From NCBI GenBank assembly GCA_008000375.1, contig SMOI01000124.1, forward strand, positions 25,727 through 89,726: DNA of 64,000 bases. The letters are read 5' to 3'. The notes beneath the pieces are model-generated. The model was not told the DNA's origin. It searched no databases and saw only the letters and a program-made list of their open reading frames with translations. Made by a program: the position numbers and the translations under genes. Below, in pieces: positions 42,018-53,073 of the stretch. How positions within the stretch are numbered: the stretch's first letter is position 1; every line of letters starts with the position of its first letter. This stretch comes from Poteriospumella lacustris. Taxonomy: Eukaryota > Sar > Chrysophyceae > Chromulinales > Dinobryaceae.

Positions 42018-42451
42018 AGCGGCGGCGTCAACGTCACCTTCGCTTCTACTTCGCGTTGATATAGACTACTACATACCACAGCCAGCAGATCTGTGAGCAC
42101 AATCTAACGAGCTTCATCTCTCTTCGTCAACAGCTACCCACTGGCACTCATGTGCGTTGTTCGCATCACCGGGTCACCGCATCAATAATAGGAAGAACAA
42201 AAGCGCCCCCCGTCCGTCGGGTTGGTGAAATGATTCTCTAACTATAGCGACCATGGACAGGCCATCGTTACAATGGGAAACAATAAACTGAGGGTATACT
42301 ATGCACTGCCGCCGTTCGTTTGCGAGGACGCTGCGCCAAGACGAAGCAACGACGACGACTGTTGACTGCCCCCCCCCCCCCCACCGCCGGCGCCAAAGGC
42401 ACAGACAGCTCCAGAGCGGTCGGGTGACGGTCGGTGCCGCCGAAACGAATT
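42018..42451. other. Tail-to-tail intergenic region with C-run
   Basis: Lies between IVD (plus) and the ADCK-like gene (minus). It contains a run of about 14 C near 42370-42383. Small frames here are not supported. Confidence 0.45.
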
Positions 42452-44212
42452 CTACTTCTTGTGAACATGTACGCTCATTTGCTGCAAGTCCCGCTCCACC
42501 TCGCGCAAGGACTCGGTCACATTCGTCAAATACTGCTCCTTCGTCGCTTGTGGCGGTTGTTGTTGATGCTTCAGGAACGACGGAGAATACGACACGGGAA
42601 TGTTTCGCTTCTTGAGGAGGGTCGCCGCTTCCGTCTCCCACAGGGGAGCCATGCGCAACTGCAGGCCAAAGGCTTTGCCCATGCCTCGCAACATGATACT
42701 CACCCGCGAGGCGAAGATGTAGTCCTCGGGTAGCTTGACCATGGGGTCCTGGGCCTCGAGGTAGTCGATGAAACTGGCGATGGACAAGCCGTGCGTCACG
42801 TCGGGGGTATCGCGGTCGTTGTAGAACGCCGACATCTTGTAGCCGATGTCTTCCTTGCGATAGCGCGTCTTCGTGCCGATCACATCGAAATGCAACCGAA
42901 CCACTTCGTCCACATCGTAGCGCGCATGAGCCAAGATCAACTGAGCGAAGTTGACCCGCTGCTCCTCCGTCATCGTCTTCACCTGACCGTAGTCGATCAG
43001 GCCCAGTTTACCATCGGAGCACAAGAGAATGTTGCCCGGGTGTGGGTCGCCATTGAACACACCGTGCTCAAAGATCTGGTTGCCGTGCACTTCCGCGAGG
43101 ATCTCAATGACGCGACCCAAATCGACCGGTGCCTCGGTGCGCTCGTACGGCACCGTGCCGAACAGCCACCCGGCGGTGTTGTTGTACACAAACCGTCGCA
43201 CGTTCGTCGCATCCATGCAGTCTCTCACGAAGAGCTGCCATTCCAGCCGTTCTCGTTCCTGTTTCGAGTCATTGATCGACTTGAACTGGAAGAGCCCCTC
43301 TCTCATGGCGGCGAGTTGCTCCGCTTCGAGTTCCTCAACCGTTTTACCTGCCAACTTCGCCACTTTACCCAGCTTCGCACGGATACCATCGACCAGTTTG
43401 ACGCCATCCAAATACTCCATGACCAACAAGTGCTTCGAGCACAGCGCTTCGTGGGGACGCGGGATACGAATTACGTCCTCCCACTTGGGGAACATCGCGT
43501 TGCGGATGAGCGCCAAGTTGCTCGCTTCGCGCGAATAATCAAACTCGGTGGTGAACTGGCGTTCGATCTCTTCAAAGGCCGTCACATGCTGGGGCATCGC
43601 CAATTGGCAGAAGCTTTTCAATGTGTGAATATCCGCCCGAAACTTCTGCTCAATGTTGGGCACCAGAATCTTGACCGCCACTTTCTCACCCGTCGAACGC
43701 AACGTCGCGAAATGAACCTCACCGATGGACGCCACACCGATGGGCTTATCATCCCAGTTGCTGAAGACCTCGTCAAAGTCAAGTCCTAACTCTTCCTTCA
43801 CGACCTTCGCCGTGTAGACTCTGGCACCGTCGCCTTCGAACTCGCTGGGAACATCGTCTTGCGTCTTCTTGACCCACTTCATGTACGCGGCAGGCACGAA
43901 ATCGTCTTGCGTAGACATCAACTGGGCCTGTTTGAGGTAGAAGCCACGCATCTCGAACGTGATGTCCCGGACTTTATCGGTATACTGCTCGTGCAGCTCC
44001 AGGTACTTCTGGTCAGCCTCTTCCATGGATATGATGCCCAGATCACGACTGAGGAGCTGATAAAAGCGATAGTGGGCGAATACAGGGAAGATATTGCCCC
44101 AAAACTTCAGCGATCGTCGTGTTCCTTCATCATTTTGGTACTGATAAGCAAAGCCAGCGGTAGGAATGATCGCTGCAGGCCATGCAGCGCGGCTCAAGAC
44201 TTGCTTTAGCAT
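42452..44212 (-). CDS. ABC1/UbiB atypical kinase, ADCK1-like
   Basis: From the ATG at 44212 (MLKQVLSRAAW) the single exon encodes 586 residues. A frame open to 44278 lacks an ATG. An N-terminal hydrophobic/basic segment suggests a mitochondrial signal-anchor. UbiB family signatures: the KxGQ region appears as FYLKQAQLMST; the Ala-rich loop is VASIGEVHFA; VAVKIL holds the lysine; FDYSREASNL; the catalytic loop is FNGDPHPGNILL; and DFG is DYG (LIDYGQ). The order matches ADCK1/ADCK5 rather than COQ8 (no KxGQ Gly). Members bind ATP and act in mitochondrial lipid or ubiquinone homeostasis. The length of family members is usually 450-530 residues; the extra is the Gln/Pro-rich C-terminal tail. Confidence 0.9.
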   Translation of the reverse strand: MLKQVLSRAAWPAAIIPTAGFAYQYQNDEGTRRSLKFWGNIFPVFAHYRFYQLLSRDLGIISMEEADQKYLELHEQYTDKVRDITFEMRGFYLKQAQLMSTQDDFVPAAYMKWVKKTQDDVPSEFEGDGARVYTAKVVKEELGLDFDEVFSNWDDKPIGVASIGEVHFATLRSTGEKVAVKILVPNIEQKFRADIHTLKSFCQLAMPQHVTAFEEIERQFTTEFDYSREASNLALIRNAMFPKWEDVIRIPRPHEALCSKHLLVMEYLDGVKLVDGIRAKLGKVAKLAGKTVEELEAEQLAAMREGLFQFKSINDSKQERERLEWQLFVRDCMDATNVRRFVYNNTAGWLFGTVPYERTEAPVDLGRVIEILAEVHGNQIFEHGVFNGDPHPGNILLCSDGKLGLIDYGQVKTMTEEQRVNFAQLILAHARYDVDEVVRLHFDVIGTKTRYRKEDIGYKMSAFYNDRDTPDVTHGLSIASFIDYLEAQDPMVKLPEDYIFASRVSIMLRGMGKAFGLQLRMAPLWETEAATLLKKRNIPVSYSPSFLKHQQQPPQATKEQYLTNVTESLREVERDLQQMSVHVHKK

Positions 44213-44663
44213 TTGGAAACACCAACGAGTCACCGAAACGAAAGAGTTCGATCGTTCTTTGCAGTCTGAATCATGCACACGTCGAGCGTCAAGAGAGTGA
44301 CGAGGTGTTTTGGTGGGTGGCCAAGCGGCAGAAGAGGCAGGAGGCTCAGCGCTGAGCGGTGGCCAAGCGGTGGCCAGCCGAAGTGGCCGTCGTCCGTTGG
44401 TGACCCACCTTCCGACCCCTCCTAACTCCTACCGTATTATACTACTTACGCGATACACCACCTTCTGTATGTAATGTAATGTAATGCAACCCGTAACAAC
44501 ACGATGGTCATCCTCAGAGCAAGCCAATAATGCTTATCGTTCGAAGGTCTATTTACATCGTACCCCAGACGAATCTAACAGAGCGATGTACTTACTGTCC
44601 GTGACTGTCTATTACTGTGAAAAGGAACACCAACACAACCAAACACATACAACAGCAAAGGGT
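44213..44663. other. Intergenic region between two minus-strand genes
   Basis: Contains short tandem GTAAT motifs near 44470-44484 (TGTAATGTAATGTAATG). No gene is seen. Confidence 0.45.
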
Positions 44664-46540
44664 TTACCCTTGAATACGAAGAACAGCTGTCGTTGTGGTC
44701 CAGAGCAAACTGCCAAAGAGAACGATCAAAAAGATGGTACCCGCCAACTTCGATTTCGCCTTCGACTTGGCCAGTTGATCTTGTTCTTCGGCATCTTTGG
44801 GCAAGAGGAACAGCAGCGCCAACGGCACGACGGCCAACACAGAGGTCATCGTGTTGAGCTTCCATAAACCAGAGACGTCCTTGCGACGCATGGCATCGTT
44901 GGAGACGTCCCAAACGTTCGCCAACATGTTGCCAATGTTACTGGCGCAGACCAAGGCGATGTTCCCGAAGGTGGTGAGCATCGCATACGATGCGCCTTCT
45001 GCTCCTTCGGGACACAGCCGCATGTACATGATACACAGTGGTAGAAACTGAATACCGGAAATGTAGGCGGAAATGACGTCGTCGCCAATGGAGAACAGGT
45101 AATTGCTCAAATGCAGATACTTCTGGTTGAGCTGGAAGATCAACACCAACTGCATCATCGAGAAGAAAGCCGTCAACATGACCGTCCACACGTAAATACT
45201 TCGCCACGAAGACTTGAAGAAGAAGTATTTGTAGCCGAGCACGCCTGCAAAGGTCATGAAACTGCCCAGAATCACCGTCGCTCCCAAAATCCACGGTGGG
45301 AACTCCAAACACAACTGCAAATACGATTGCCACGCGACGTTGGGCACCTGGAACATGTTGAAGATGTACACGAAGCACATGGGCCGCCATACCGCCTGCA
45401 ACTGCACGGTCTCCCATATTTCATGAATTTGATCGCGAATGCTTTGGGTTTTCTCCTCTTCGTCTTCGCTGTCGTTCTCGCCAGCAGATGGCGTGGTGTC
45501 GGCGGTGGCCGCAGTAGGTTTGCCGCTGTGTGTCTCCCGTGACTTGTCCGACGCGGCTCCGCCGAGCTTCTCCGAGGGGTTCGGAGAGACATACAATGAG
45601 TTATCCACAATATCAATGTGAGGCACACTGTGATAACCACCCGATACCGCGTGCGAATCATGAATCAAGAGCGAATGTTCGTCGATGACGATTTTCTTGT
45701 GGCGGTGATGGTCGGCGCTGTGATGCGTGTGGCCGCTCTTGTTGAGTCCCAACTCCACACCATCTTCGGGATTGGACGGCTCCAGGTTCTGCTTCTTGTG
45801 AGAATGATACTTCTCTCTCAATCTACATTTCATTCGCATCGATGGTTAGTCATATGTATGCAACACGGGACGAAAAGCGTCGAAACGTACGTGAAGAGAC
45901 AGGGGATCACGAGCAGAAAGGGAATGACGCCGTTCAAAAACGACACTTCAAAGTAGGTAAGACCCCATCCCCAAGAGTCTTTGTTGCACAATGTTGCACC
46001 CATGATGGCGCCAATCAAACTCCCTGCGAAGCGAATGGAATAACACGAGGCTTGCATCTGCCCTTTACTTTCCTCTGGCTCGAACTTTGACCGTTGGACG
46101 CACATGGTATCGACCATCACGTCCATCACGATTAATCCCACTGTCCCCAAGAATATACTGGTGGCCAAGTACACAACGTTGTGAATGCCCAGCCATGAGT
46201 ACATCATAAATGACAGCGAGTACATAAACGCTCCGATGATTAAATAGGGCTTTCGATGCATACCACCAATTGGGCAGGCATCGGACAGAAACCCAAAGAC
46301 CACCTTCATAGACCATGGGAGAGTTTGCAGAATGCCAATAGTGTTCTGCATTTGTGGTTCTGCGTTCAAGTGCTCCACCAGGTAGACGTTCAATGGTGTC
46401 GACAAGAACGACCCCGTCAGACCAATTGAGAAGTATGCCATTACGATTGCAATGTTTTGAGGGCGGTAGATACTATATGGCAATGTTGGATCATTTTCAA
46501 CCTCGAGATGATGTTGCTTCAACTTCTGATACTTGGCCAT
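44664..46540 (-). CDS. Folate/biopterin transporter (BT1) family membrane protein
   Basis: Exon 1 is 46540-45891 and exon 2 is 45822-44664 (intron 68 nt, GTACGTTTCG donor, ATGTAG acceptor) giving 602 residues. Ten to twelve hydrophobic helices are evident, in two halves around a hydrophilic loop of about 130 residues rich in His, Ser and acidic residues. The N-terminal half carries the BT1/FBT-type patterns PWSMKVVFGFLSDACPI, RKPYLIIGA and MVDTMCVQR. These MFS-like proteins import folates or pterins in kinetoplastids, plants and other protists; the true substrate cannot be told here. Without splicing each half would start or end in unrelated sequence. The first ATG followed by AKYQKLKQHH is used. 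Confidence 0.88.
45823..45890 (-). other. Intron of the BT1-family gene
   Basis: GT-AG, 68 nt. Joining CLFT to LREKYHSHKKQ keeps the frame. Confidence 0.85.
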
Positions 46541-47205
46541 TCTTCCTCTCAAGTTCTCAAACCGTGACCAAAAATGATCGACACAAAGAATAACTCCGTC
46601 AACGTCTCCACCTCCAGGTGACCAAACAGATGAGAATATGATCAATGCTGTCGTTGATGCAATTGCTGATGCCGGCTAGCTAGCATCCTTCAAGCATTGG
46701 ACCGTCTACTTCTTGAAGAAAAATCTGAAAAAAACTAACGACTCGGAGGCGTGTGGTCGACCGCCCTGCGTACTTCTATGTTCCTATGGATATGCGACTC
46801 TATCCATTTGTAATCTCTTCGGTTTGTACATCCGTACCGGCCGTACGAAGAAGTACGTTTCACTTTTGTGCAGCAGCAGCGGAGGCGTTTCAGAAACGTT
46901 TCAGTCGCGGGATCTACCTACATATACAGTACTTACACCATTACTAGTATACCATACTACTGCATAGCAGATAGCAGGCGATTCCGATTGCTGTATGATA
47001 TGCATTAGAAGACACTGGAGAGCAGCGATTCAGATAAGAAAGCAATCAGAGTGCTAACCATTACTCTATCAGTTCGCTTTGAGAATTAATTGGTTACATG
47101 TAGTATCGGCTCAAAGGTGCTATACTGTTGATGACGGGTACCAGGTCAAACCCAAAACTTACAAGCTTGGTTTATCATTTCCTTCGCATATAGGCACTGA
47201 ATTGA
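46541..47205. other. Intergenic with direct-repeat copy
   Basis: No gene is supported. 46872-47059 is the left copy of the repeat that flanks the Crinkler/RHS NTPase gene. Confidence 0.5.
46872..47059. repeat. Direct repeat flanking NTPase gene, left copy
   Basis: Shares with 49726-49862, in order and orientation, the blocks CAGCAGCGGAGGCGTTTCAG-AAACGTTTC, GCAGATAGCAGG, GATTCCGATTGCT, GAAGACACTGGA, AGCGATTCAGATAAG and AAAGCAAT. This copy carries about 50 nt extra between the first two blocks. Confidence 0.85.
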
Positions 47206-49314
47206 CTACTTGATGATTGTCTTCAGCAACCGCAAAACATGTGATACCGCAAACCCGCGGCCCGGGAGCCCTACACCATTCTGCGACGCTGCCGTACCGG
47301 TACTGAATCGGCGCACTTGCCTATCCATTGCATCAACTGCTAGAACTTTTTGGTCGTTCAAATCCCATCGGATGACATACTGAACCATTTTCGATGCAAC
47401 CAACTGGACCTGCTCTTCTGTGACTCCCAATATTTTCAAGCCGCTCTGTTGCTTCTTATGATCAGTGGTGTCGAGTAGCTGTGCAATGGTTCTATTCGCA
47501 CCGAGACCTTCGAATGACTGGGCATCTCTCCATCCTTCATCAAATCGTTCAGACGGCACAACGAAGTACCAATGCGCCTTGTCGTTCTCGCCGCGAACGC
47601 GCTCGCATATCTGGATCGCTGTTTTCATGTGGATGGGGTGCGATGGGCGATTGGTGAAGTTGACGTACTGGTTGGGTGGTGCAAATGCATCAAAGCCTGG
47701 CATCTTTTTCAGAAGCGAATATATCGAGCCACTGTTCTTGCATTTCTCGTGGACATCGGTCGGGGTGGTGATGCTCGTTGCAGAGACGTGGAGTCTCTTC
47801 GGGAATTCTTGATCATACTCCTTCATATTCTTGCCAGAGAGTCGCCGTACTCGAAAGGTCCCCCCTTTTGCCAAAACGTATGGGGCGATTGCCTCTGAGA
47901 AAGACCCTCCCGTTTGCTCTAAGCCCTGAGTGGTCGAAAAGACCACCGCAGCTCGTTCGGCAAATTGAAGTGCTTCGTCGTTGCGTCTGCGAACCAGTTC
48001 ACCCATGATGTAAGACGACGCGATATTCCAAACCATATTTTCTCTCGTATAACTGTTGATGTCGTTCGGATTTGCACCCGGTGCCAAAGATGTACTGAAT
48101 AGGAAGTGAGGTCCAAACGCTCCCTTTGACGCAACTTCTACGTGTCGCAAGATCTCCTCCACATCTCCAAACGTTGTGGTCCCAAGGGCTCGCTCGAGCA
48201 TCGCTTCGGCCACCACATCATTCAGGCCTAACATCAAACGGATGGAACTACCACCAAATTTATCCAGCTTTCCTTGGTAGACATGATCCCCAATGGGGGC
48301 AAAGTACTTGCGTCGTGTTTCCAACTCCGCTGCAGTATAGCTTGGTACCGTGAAAAGCATGGATCCGGATCGCTGGTGTTGTTTGTAACTTGTTTCATTC
48401 GGTGAGGTGAAGATGGCCACTTTCGCTACATACATAAAGGGCTCCCGAGCGTGCATGCCGGCACACGCGTCGAAAAGATGGACTGTGTTCGCACTCTTCA
48501 GCTCCGGGACAAGCTCGTCGTCGGCTTCTCCTGTGATCTCCGAGCAGTCTCCAGTCGGAGGAATCACGAAGATCTTTCTGGTGAAGGGTTTCTCGTACAC
48601 TACCGTAAAACCATCTCGCACGAGATTGTGCAGGAAGTACATCGCCATATAACTCTGCGGAGGCAAAGAATGATCAGTATTTGAAGTTCGTGCGACACTG
48701 TGCGACGTTCATACGATACCTTTCCCACTCCTGGCGGGCCGTAGTAGATGACAACGGGGATTGTGTTCGACACAATCTCATCGTGAAGGTACTTGTAAAA
48801 GGTACCATAAAAGTTTCGCACGAAAATAGTTCTGGCATTGTTTTCAACAGGGTAGCACGCGCTCTCCGAAAGCAGAGCATCATCTCTCTCCACAATAACA
48901 CCGCTAACAATAGCGTCCCGCAACGTCGTGAGCGAAGAGCTGACTTGTCGCTTCGTTTCTACACGTGTAAAACGTTGTTGACAAAAAGTTGACCATTTTC
49001 AACTCCTTCATAGCATGGTGTGTATCATAGAGAATAAGTCTTACCTGCTTGTGCGGCTGAGTTGACAAAAGAAAAAAGAACATAATTAGATCAAGGAGTG
49101 GCAACGGACCTGTCAATGCGTGCTCAGGCTTACCTACTGGAGCTGCAGATGCTGCAAGCTGCTGCTGTAGAAGTACGGTCAAGTTCTCTCGACTGGCCGT
49201 GATAAGTCTTGTGATATCACTTTCTCTTTGAGGAGTTGTGACGGTCTCTAATTTGGCTTCATATCTAGCTATTGCTGCCTTTACATTTGCGATTTCTTCT
49301 GCTAAGGAGGACAT
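47206..49314 (-). CDS. Crinkler/RHS-type P-loop NTPase
   Basis: Exons 49314-49134, 49056-49045 (a 12-nt micro-exon), 48958-48720 and 48654-47206 join in frame to give 626 residues; introns are 77, 86 and 65 nt, all GT-AG. The N-terminus (MSSLAEEIANVKAAIARYEAKL...) is the short coiled-coil/helical pair that starts many Crinkler-like proteins. The P-loop GPPGVGKS lies at residues 138-145, after IFVRNFYGTFY. Downstream are LFDACAG, AIFTSPNETSYKQ, MLFTVPSYTAAEL and KLDKFGGSS, all in the order seen in Crinkler/RHS (retrotransposon hot-spot) NTPases. The family is thought to serve conflict or effector roles, often with a C-terminal toxin-like domain; the C-terminal 200 residues here are unrecognised. 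The 12-nt exon could be skipped without breaking the frame. Confidence 0.85.
49045..49056 (-). other. Candidate 12-nt micro-exon
   Basis: CCGCACAAGCAG on the minus strand lies between a CTCAG acceptor and a GTAAG donor and adds AAQA (formed with one base from each neighbour). Skipping it also keeps frame. Confidence 0.6.
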
Positions 49315-49725
49315 AGCTTGGAAGTGCCTGAACAATTTAGAGATTGAGGAGAGGGGAAACACCAAGAAGTCCACAGGTACATGAACACTTTACCTCAAGA
49401 AAATTAAAAATTCACACAAGAGGAGTCTGGTGAATGGAGAAAATGATTCGATGGAATACTACTTGGGGCGCTCGCACATGTTGAACCCTTTCATCGGAGC
49501 ATTCGGGTCGTTGCGTTAAGTTAGGTTTTTGTGTAAACCCTAACTTGGCTGTTCGCTGCTTGTTCGTGTTTGCGCGACTCCTTCGCGTCTTGCAATCCCC
49601 AGCAGGCTCACTAGGAAAATCCTTGGTGATCAAGCTGGCTAACAAGCATTTTCCTAGCCTCACCAGAAGAGAAAAATCCAAATCGAAGAAATGTTTATTC
49701 GAATCGACTTTATTCTATACCACTC
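49315..49725. other. Intergenic, no gene seen
   Basis: Upstream flank of the NTPase gene. Open frames of about 80-90 codons on both strands (49412-49790) have no recognisable content. Confidence 0.4.
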
Positions 49726-49862
49726 GCAGCAGCGGAGGCGTTTCAGAAACGTTTCTGTCGCTGGATATGGAATGGCAGATAGCAGGGTGATTCCGATTGC
49801 TATACATTCGAAGACACTGGAAAACAGCGATTCAGATAAGAAAGCAATAACAGCGCTAACAT
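49726..49862. repeat. Direct repeat flanking NTPase gene, right copy
   Basis: Right partner of 46872-47059. It ends just before the orphan myosin exon fragment. Confidence 0.85.
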
Positions 49863-49868
49863 TTTTAG

Positions 49869-50053
49869 GTGCAGGAAAAACAGAAGCGACGAAACAGGTA
49901 CTAAATTACCTTGCGCACATCGCCGGGTCGTCGAGTGACATCCAAGAGAAGATTCTGAAGGCCAGTCCCATTTTAGACGCCTGGGGAAAGCGAACACCTT
50001 GCGTAACAACAACTTCTCTCGCTTTGGCAAGTATATCGAGGTGTGGTTCTTTG
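49869..50053 (+). pseudogene. Orphan exon of a myosin motor domain, frameshifted
   Basis: After an acceptor-like ACATTTTTAG the plus strand reads [39 protein letters not shown], then, after a one-base loss in the WG-N-A-N region, [17 protein letters not shown] in another frame. These are the P-loop end, the IL..PILDAFG helix and the switch-1 NNNSSRFG loop of class-II-like myosin heads. No neighbouring myosin exon is visible in either direction, and a donor-like G|GTACAT follows. It is a fragment, probably captured or left by rearrangement. Confidence 0.75.
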
Positions 50054-50248
50054 GTACATATTATTTCATTGGTGTACATGTTACACAGAAGTTTAGGATA
50101 TTACTGATGAGTTCTCGGACTCGTTGTTGACCTCAGTTGGTCACAGATCGACCGTTAAAACATGATAAAAAGAAAAGAAATAAATCGGTCCAGCACTACC
50201 TGGTAACTGTTGGTGATTCTTTATGGAGTGTTGGTCTGCAATCAACTC

Positions 50249-50473
50249 TCATCGGCACTCCAAACAATTGAGCGAGTAAATTGGTGGCAACTTGTTTTCG
50301 ATGAGCTGCAGAGCATGAACCCTCGAAATGGTCCCATCTTTGTCCTTTAACAAGTTAAAGCGGACCATGTCGATTTGGACATTCATTTTCGATCGTTCAA
50401 TAATGGATTGAATCATTTCCAAGTCCATTCGCTCTGGTAGCTCATCAAGATATGACGACGCGGCACTTCCCAT
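50249..50473 (-). CDS. Small EF-hand-like protein with N-myristoylation motif
   Basis: 74 residues from the ATG at 50473. The N-terminus MGSAASSYLDEL fits an N-myristoylation signal (Gly2, Ser/Ala at 5-6). LERMDLEMIQSIIER-like helices are followed by FNLLKDKDGTISRVHALQLIE, a helix-loop-helix with DKDGTIS resembling a degenerate EF-hand. The calcineurin-B-type layout (MGxxAS, then EF-hands) is suggestive but only one hand is present. It may be a short stand-alone protein or the first exon of a longer one. Confidence 0.5.
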   Translation of the reverse strand: MGSAASSYLDELPERMDLEMIQSIIERSKMNVQIDMVRFNLLKDKDGTISRVHALQLIENKLPPIYSLNCLECR

Positions 50474-51846
50474 TTCTGACGCTGCTGGTTTCAACTAACT
50501 TCGCAGTTTGTTGTTGATCAAATTGAGGATCAATGTTAATTGTGATGTCTTGTGAACCAGTCTTCCTCAACGACCGTATTATAAGTTACGGCATCCGCTT
50601 CTTCTCTTCTGGAATCAACGTTGTGTGAGCGATGAGATGGTGCGTTGAGCAGCAGCACCGCTGCGGTGTGAGTCAGCTCTGGGAAACGGCGGCAGGTGAA
50701 GCAACCATCTTATTTACTCCAGTCGACGCTATAGTTGCCGGCGAATCGTGTCAGTTTTCATACGAAGCGCGAGAGGACACCACTTATACAATATATAGTG
50801 CGTGTACATGGTAAAGAAACCAAATGCTGCTCGCTAATGCTTGCTTCTCTACAAAAGAAGAAACCTACTGACAACGGTGAAGTAATACCCACAGCGCATT
50901 TGGTTGAATGGTCTGGTTTCTGGGCAGTTGTTCGGATACCAATATGGAGGATAATCCACCCATTTTCCCGCTTGTGGAAAAATGGATTGCAAAATGGATA
51001 ATTTGGTTTTCCGAAGCTACTAACCATGAGCAGCAGGTACCCAAGAAATATAAGAGTCAGTTCTTTCCTCACGACAATCATCATAGGTAATCAATCAAGC
51101 CAAATATGAGGACACTTCCACTGGTAAATGTTATCTCGATCTTGATGTCTCCATCCGTATTGCGAAGAACCAGACCACAAGTGTTCCTTGTTGTGAGCAG
51201 ACTGCGGACTGCGCGTCTCTCGCTCAGGTCAGCAGGCACACACCAACACTTTTGAAACGGCTTTTTAGTGACCGGCGGACACGGTAGAGCCAGGTAAATG
51301 GTGTGTCGGGAGTGGATGGGGGCTCGCTTGTTCGTTCGCAATCAGGGTCTCGTCAGGGATGGTCCTAGGTAGGTGTATAGGCACGAGGGGTGCCACGGCA
51401 GTTGCTGGACTGGTAGGTAGGTGGAGATGGCGGTGGCAGTGTTGGTGCCTGGACGTTCCAAACGTACATGGCTATAACTCTTTTCCACTGGGCCCCTTTC
51501 CAGTCAGTTTGTTCCTACATGTTGCGATATGGATACGCTACGCTATTGGTTGACGTTGGCATTGTTCGTCTTATCTTGTGGGAACATGCAACGCCATCAT
51601 GAAAAGCGCGGGTCAGAGGTGTTGTTCCTGCAAGAAGCGAAACAGCAACACAAAAATGCAAAGAAGAAGACTGAAGTTTTAAATTTAGTGGCGCTTTTAT
51701 GATGATAGAAGTACTAAAACGGCCGAGGCATCGAAACGAAAAATGGCGATGTTACTACTGGTATCAAATGGGACCATAGATCCATGGTGTTTCAACATTC
51801 TGCGTGAGATCGGTATTATACTTAAACGAACAATGAGCGGCAAAAC
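50474..51846. other. Long gene-poor stretch
   Basis: About 1.4 kb without a supported gene. Several 60-110 codon frames on both strands overlap one another and show no known motifs or consistent codon bias. Confidence 0.45.
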
Positions 51847-52158
51847 TTAGGGCTTCGCCGAAGGCACATTCCACAGGCCCATGTTCACATAAATGGGGTC
51901 ATTGCGAAGGTAGACGGTGTAGCCGACGTTCGCACAAGTATCGCAGATGGTCGTTGAATTTTCCTTGATCAGAGGATCAGTAGAGAAGCACTTGGTCGTC
52001 GCGGATGGACTTCCTTCGTAGCACAAAAAGTCGGAACCAGGCGGTGGGAGAATGGAACAAACAGTGCTACAGCCTTTGCACGGGACACTTCCATCAGCGG
52101 AATGGACCACTTGGCACAAAGCTACCACCGACAAAACGAGCAATACAAAATACATCAT
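51847..52158 (-). CDS. Small secreted cysteine-rich protein
   Basis: A 103-residue single-exon frame from the ATG at 52158. Residues 1-20 (MMYFVLLVLSVVALCQVVHS) are a clear signal peptide with an Ala/Ser cleavage site. The mature part has 8 cysteines (CKGC, C, C, C, CDTC) in about 80 residues, consistent with a small disulphide-bonded extracellular protein. I recognise no family. Start choice between the tandem ATGs at 52158 and 52155 is arbitrary. Confidence 0.65.
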   Translation of the reverse strand: MMYFVLLVLSVVALCQVVHSADGSVPCKGCSTVCSILPPPGSDFLCYEGSPSATTKCFSTDPLIKENSTTICDTCANVGYTVYLRNDPIYVNMGLWNVPSAKP

Positions 52159-53073
52159 TGCTGCTTGAATCTCAATTTTCTCCTGTTCAAAAGAAAGTGT
52201 TCACGTGTAATAATTTCTCGCGTTAGTTTTCACCCGGTCGGTCATGAACGGGCAGCGGGCAGCGGGCAGCGCAAAGATCTGGTCGTCGCCGTCATCATGT
52301 CACGGTTGAAGTTGGTTGCCCCGACCCGTTTCGGATTCAACCGTCATCAACAACAACAACCGTCGAAAACACCACTCGCCATCGAGACAGAGCCAGCTTG
52401 GGTTGGTCGCGGGAGCCCGCCAAGAACACATCAAAACTGATTGATACTTCGATCTCTGCATTTTGTTGTTTCTCGTAAAACCATGGTGTTGTTGTGAGCC
52501 ATTCTGTCCATCGGCGACCTCGTGCAGTACGCGTTGGGCTACAAGAACGATTTCCAAGGTACTGGACTGTTGAGCTTCCTTCAGCTCCATCGTCCTGTCC
52601 CACCAATCGCGAATACCACGAGCAATCCTCAACATTCAGAAGATGGTCATGCGAAGGCTTCGACGGCGGCCAGTAAAAAGGACTGTCGGACCTGATATTA
52701 GCGAAAAGAATGCTTCGCCAGGTTTGGCATTCTTTTCGTCATTTTTTTTCCAAAAGCCTGCACGTCGTTGGTCGGTTATGATTTTACGCGCATGAAATAC
52801 GACACAATGTACGGTCGACAGAACCCTCTTCGAATGACGACGACACCAACTTCGCTTCCCTTCCGCACCGCCACAACGGCGGTGGAGGCTGGGGAGGTGA
52901 CAAGAGTTCGTCTGACGCAGGAAGAGGTCGTCTGAACGTCTGCATCGTGTGCACTTCAAACAGTCAGCAGTGTATGATGTGTTGTAACGTAACTGACAAC
53001 GGCGATTTCCTCCTCCTGTGTCTGGAGACACAAACATACACATGCAGTGTATTTATGTACAGATACAGAGGGT
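52159..53073. other. Intergenic, no supported gene
   Basis: Contains a repeated GGGCAGC unit at 52249-52270 (GGGCAGCGGGCAGCGGGCAGCG). A plus-strand frame near 52498-52690 reads ILSIGDLVQYALGYKN but has no start or known relative. Confidence 0.4.

Noticed and set aside
42791-43789. 332-codon plus-strand frame
   Set aside because: Antisense of the ADCK-like kinase.
50735-51341. 60-108 codon frames on both strands
   Set aside because: Overlapping, no motifs, no splice context, no better than expected in AT-balanced non-coding DNA.
52102-52690. Frames near 52285-52440 and 52498-52690
   Set aside because: No shared exon structure, no homology recognised; left as intergenic.
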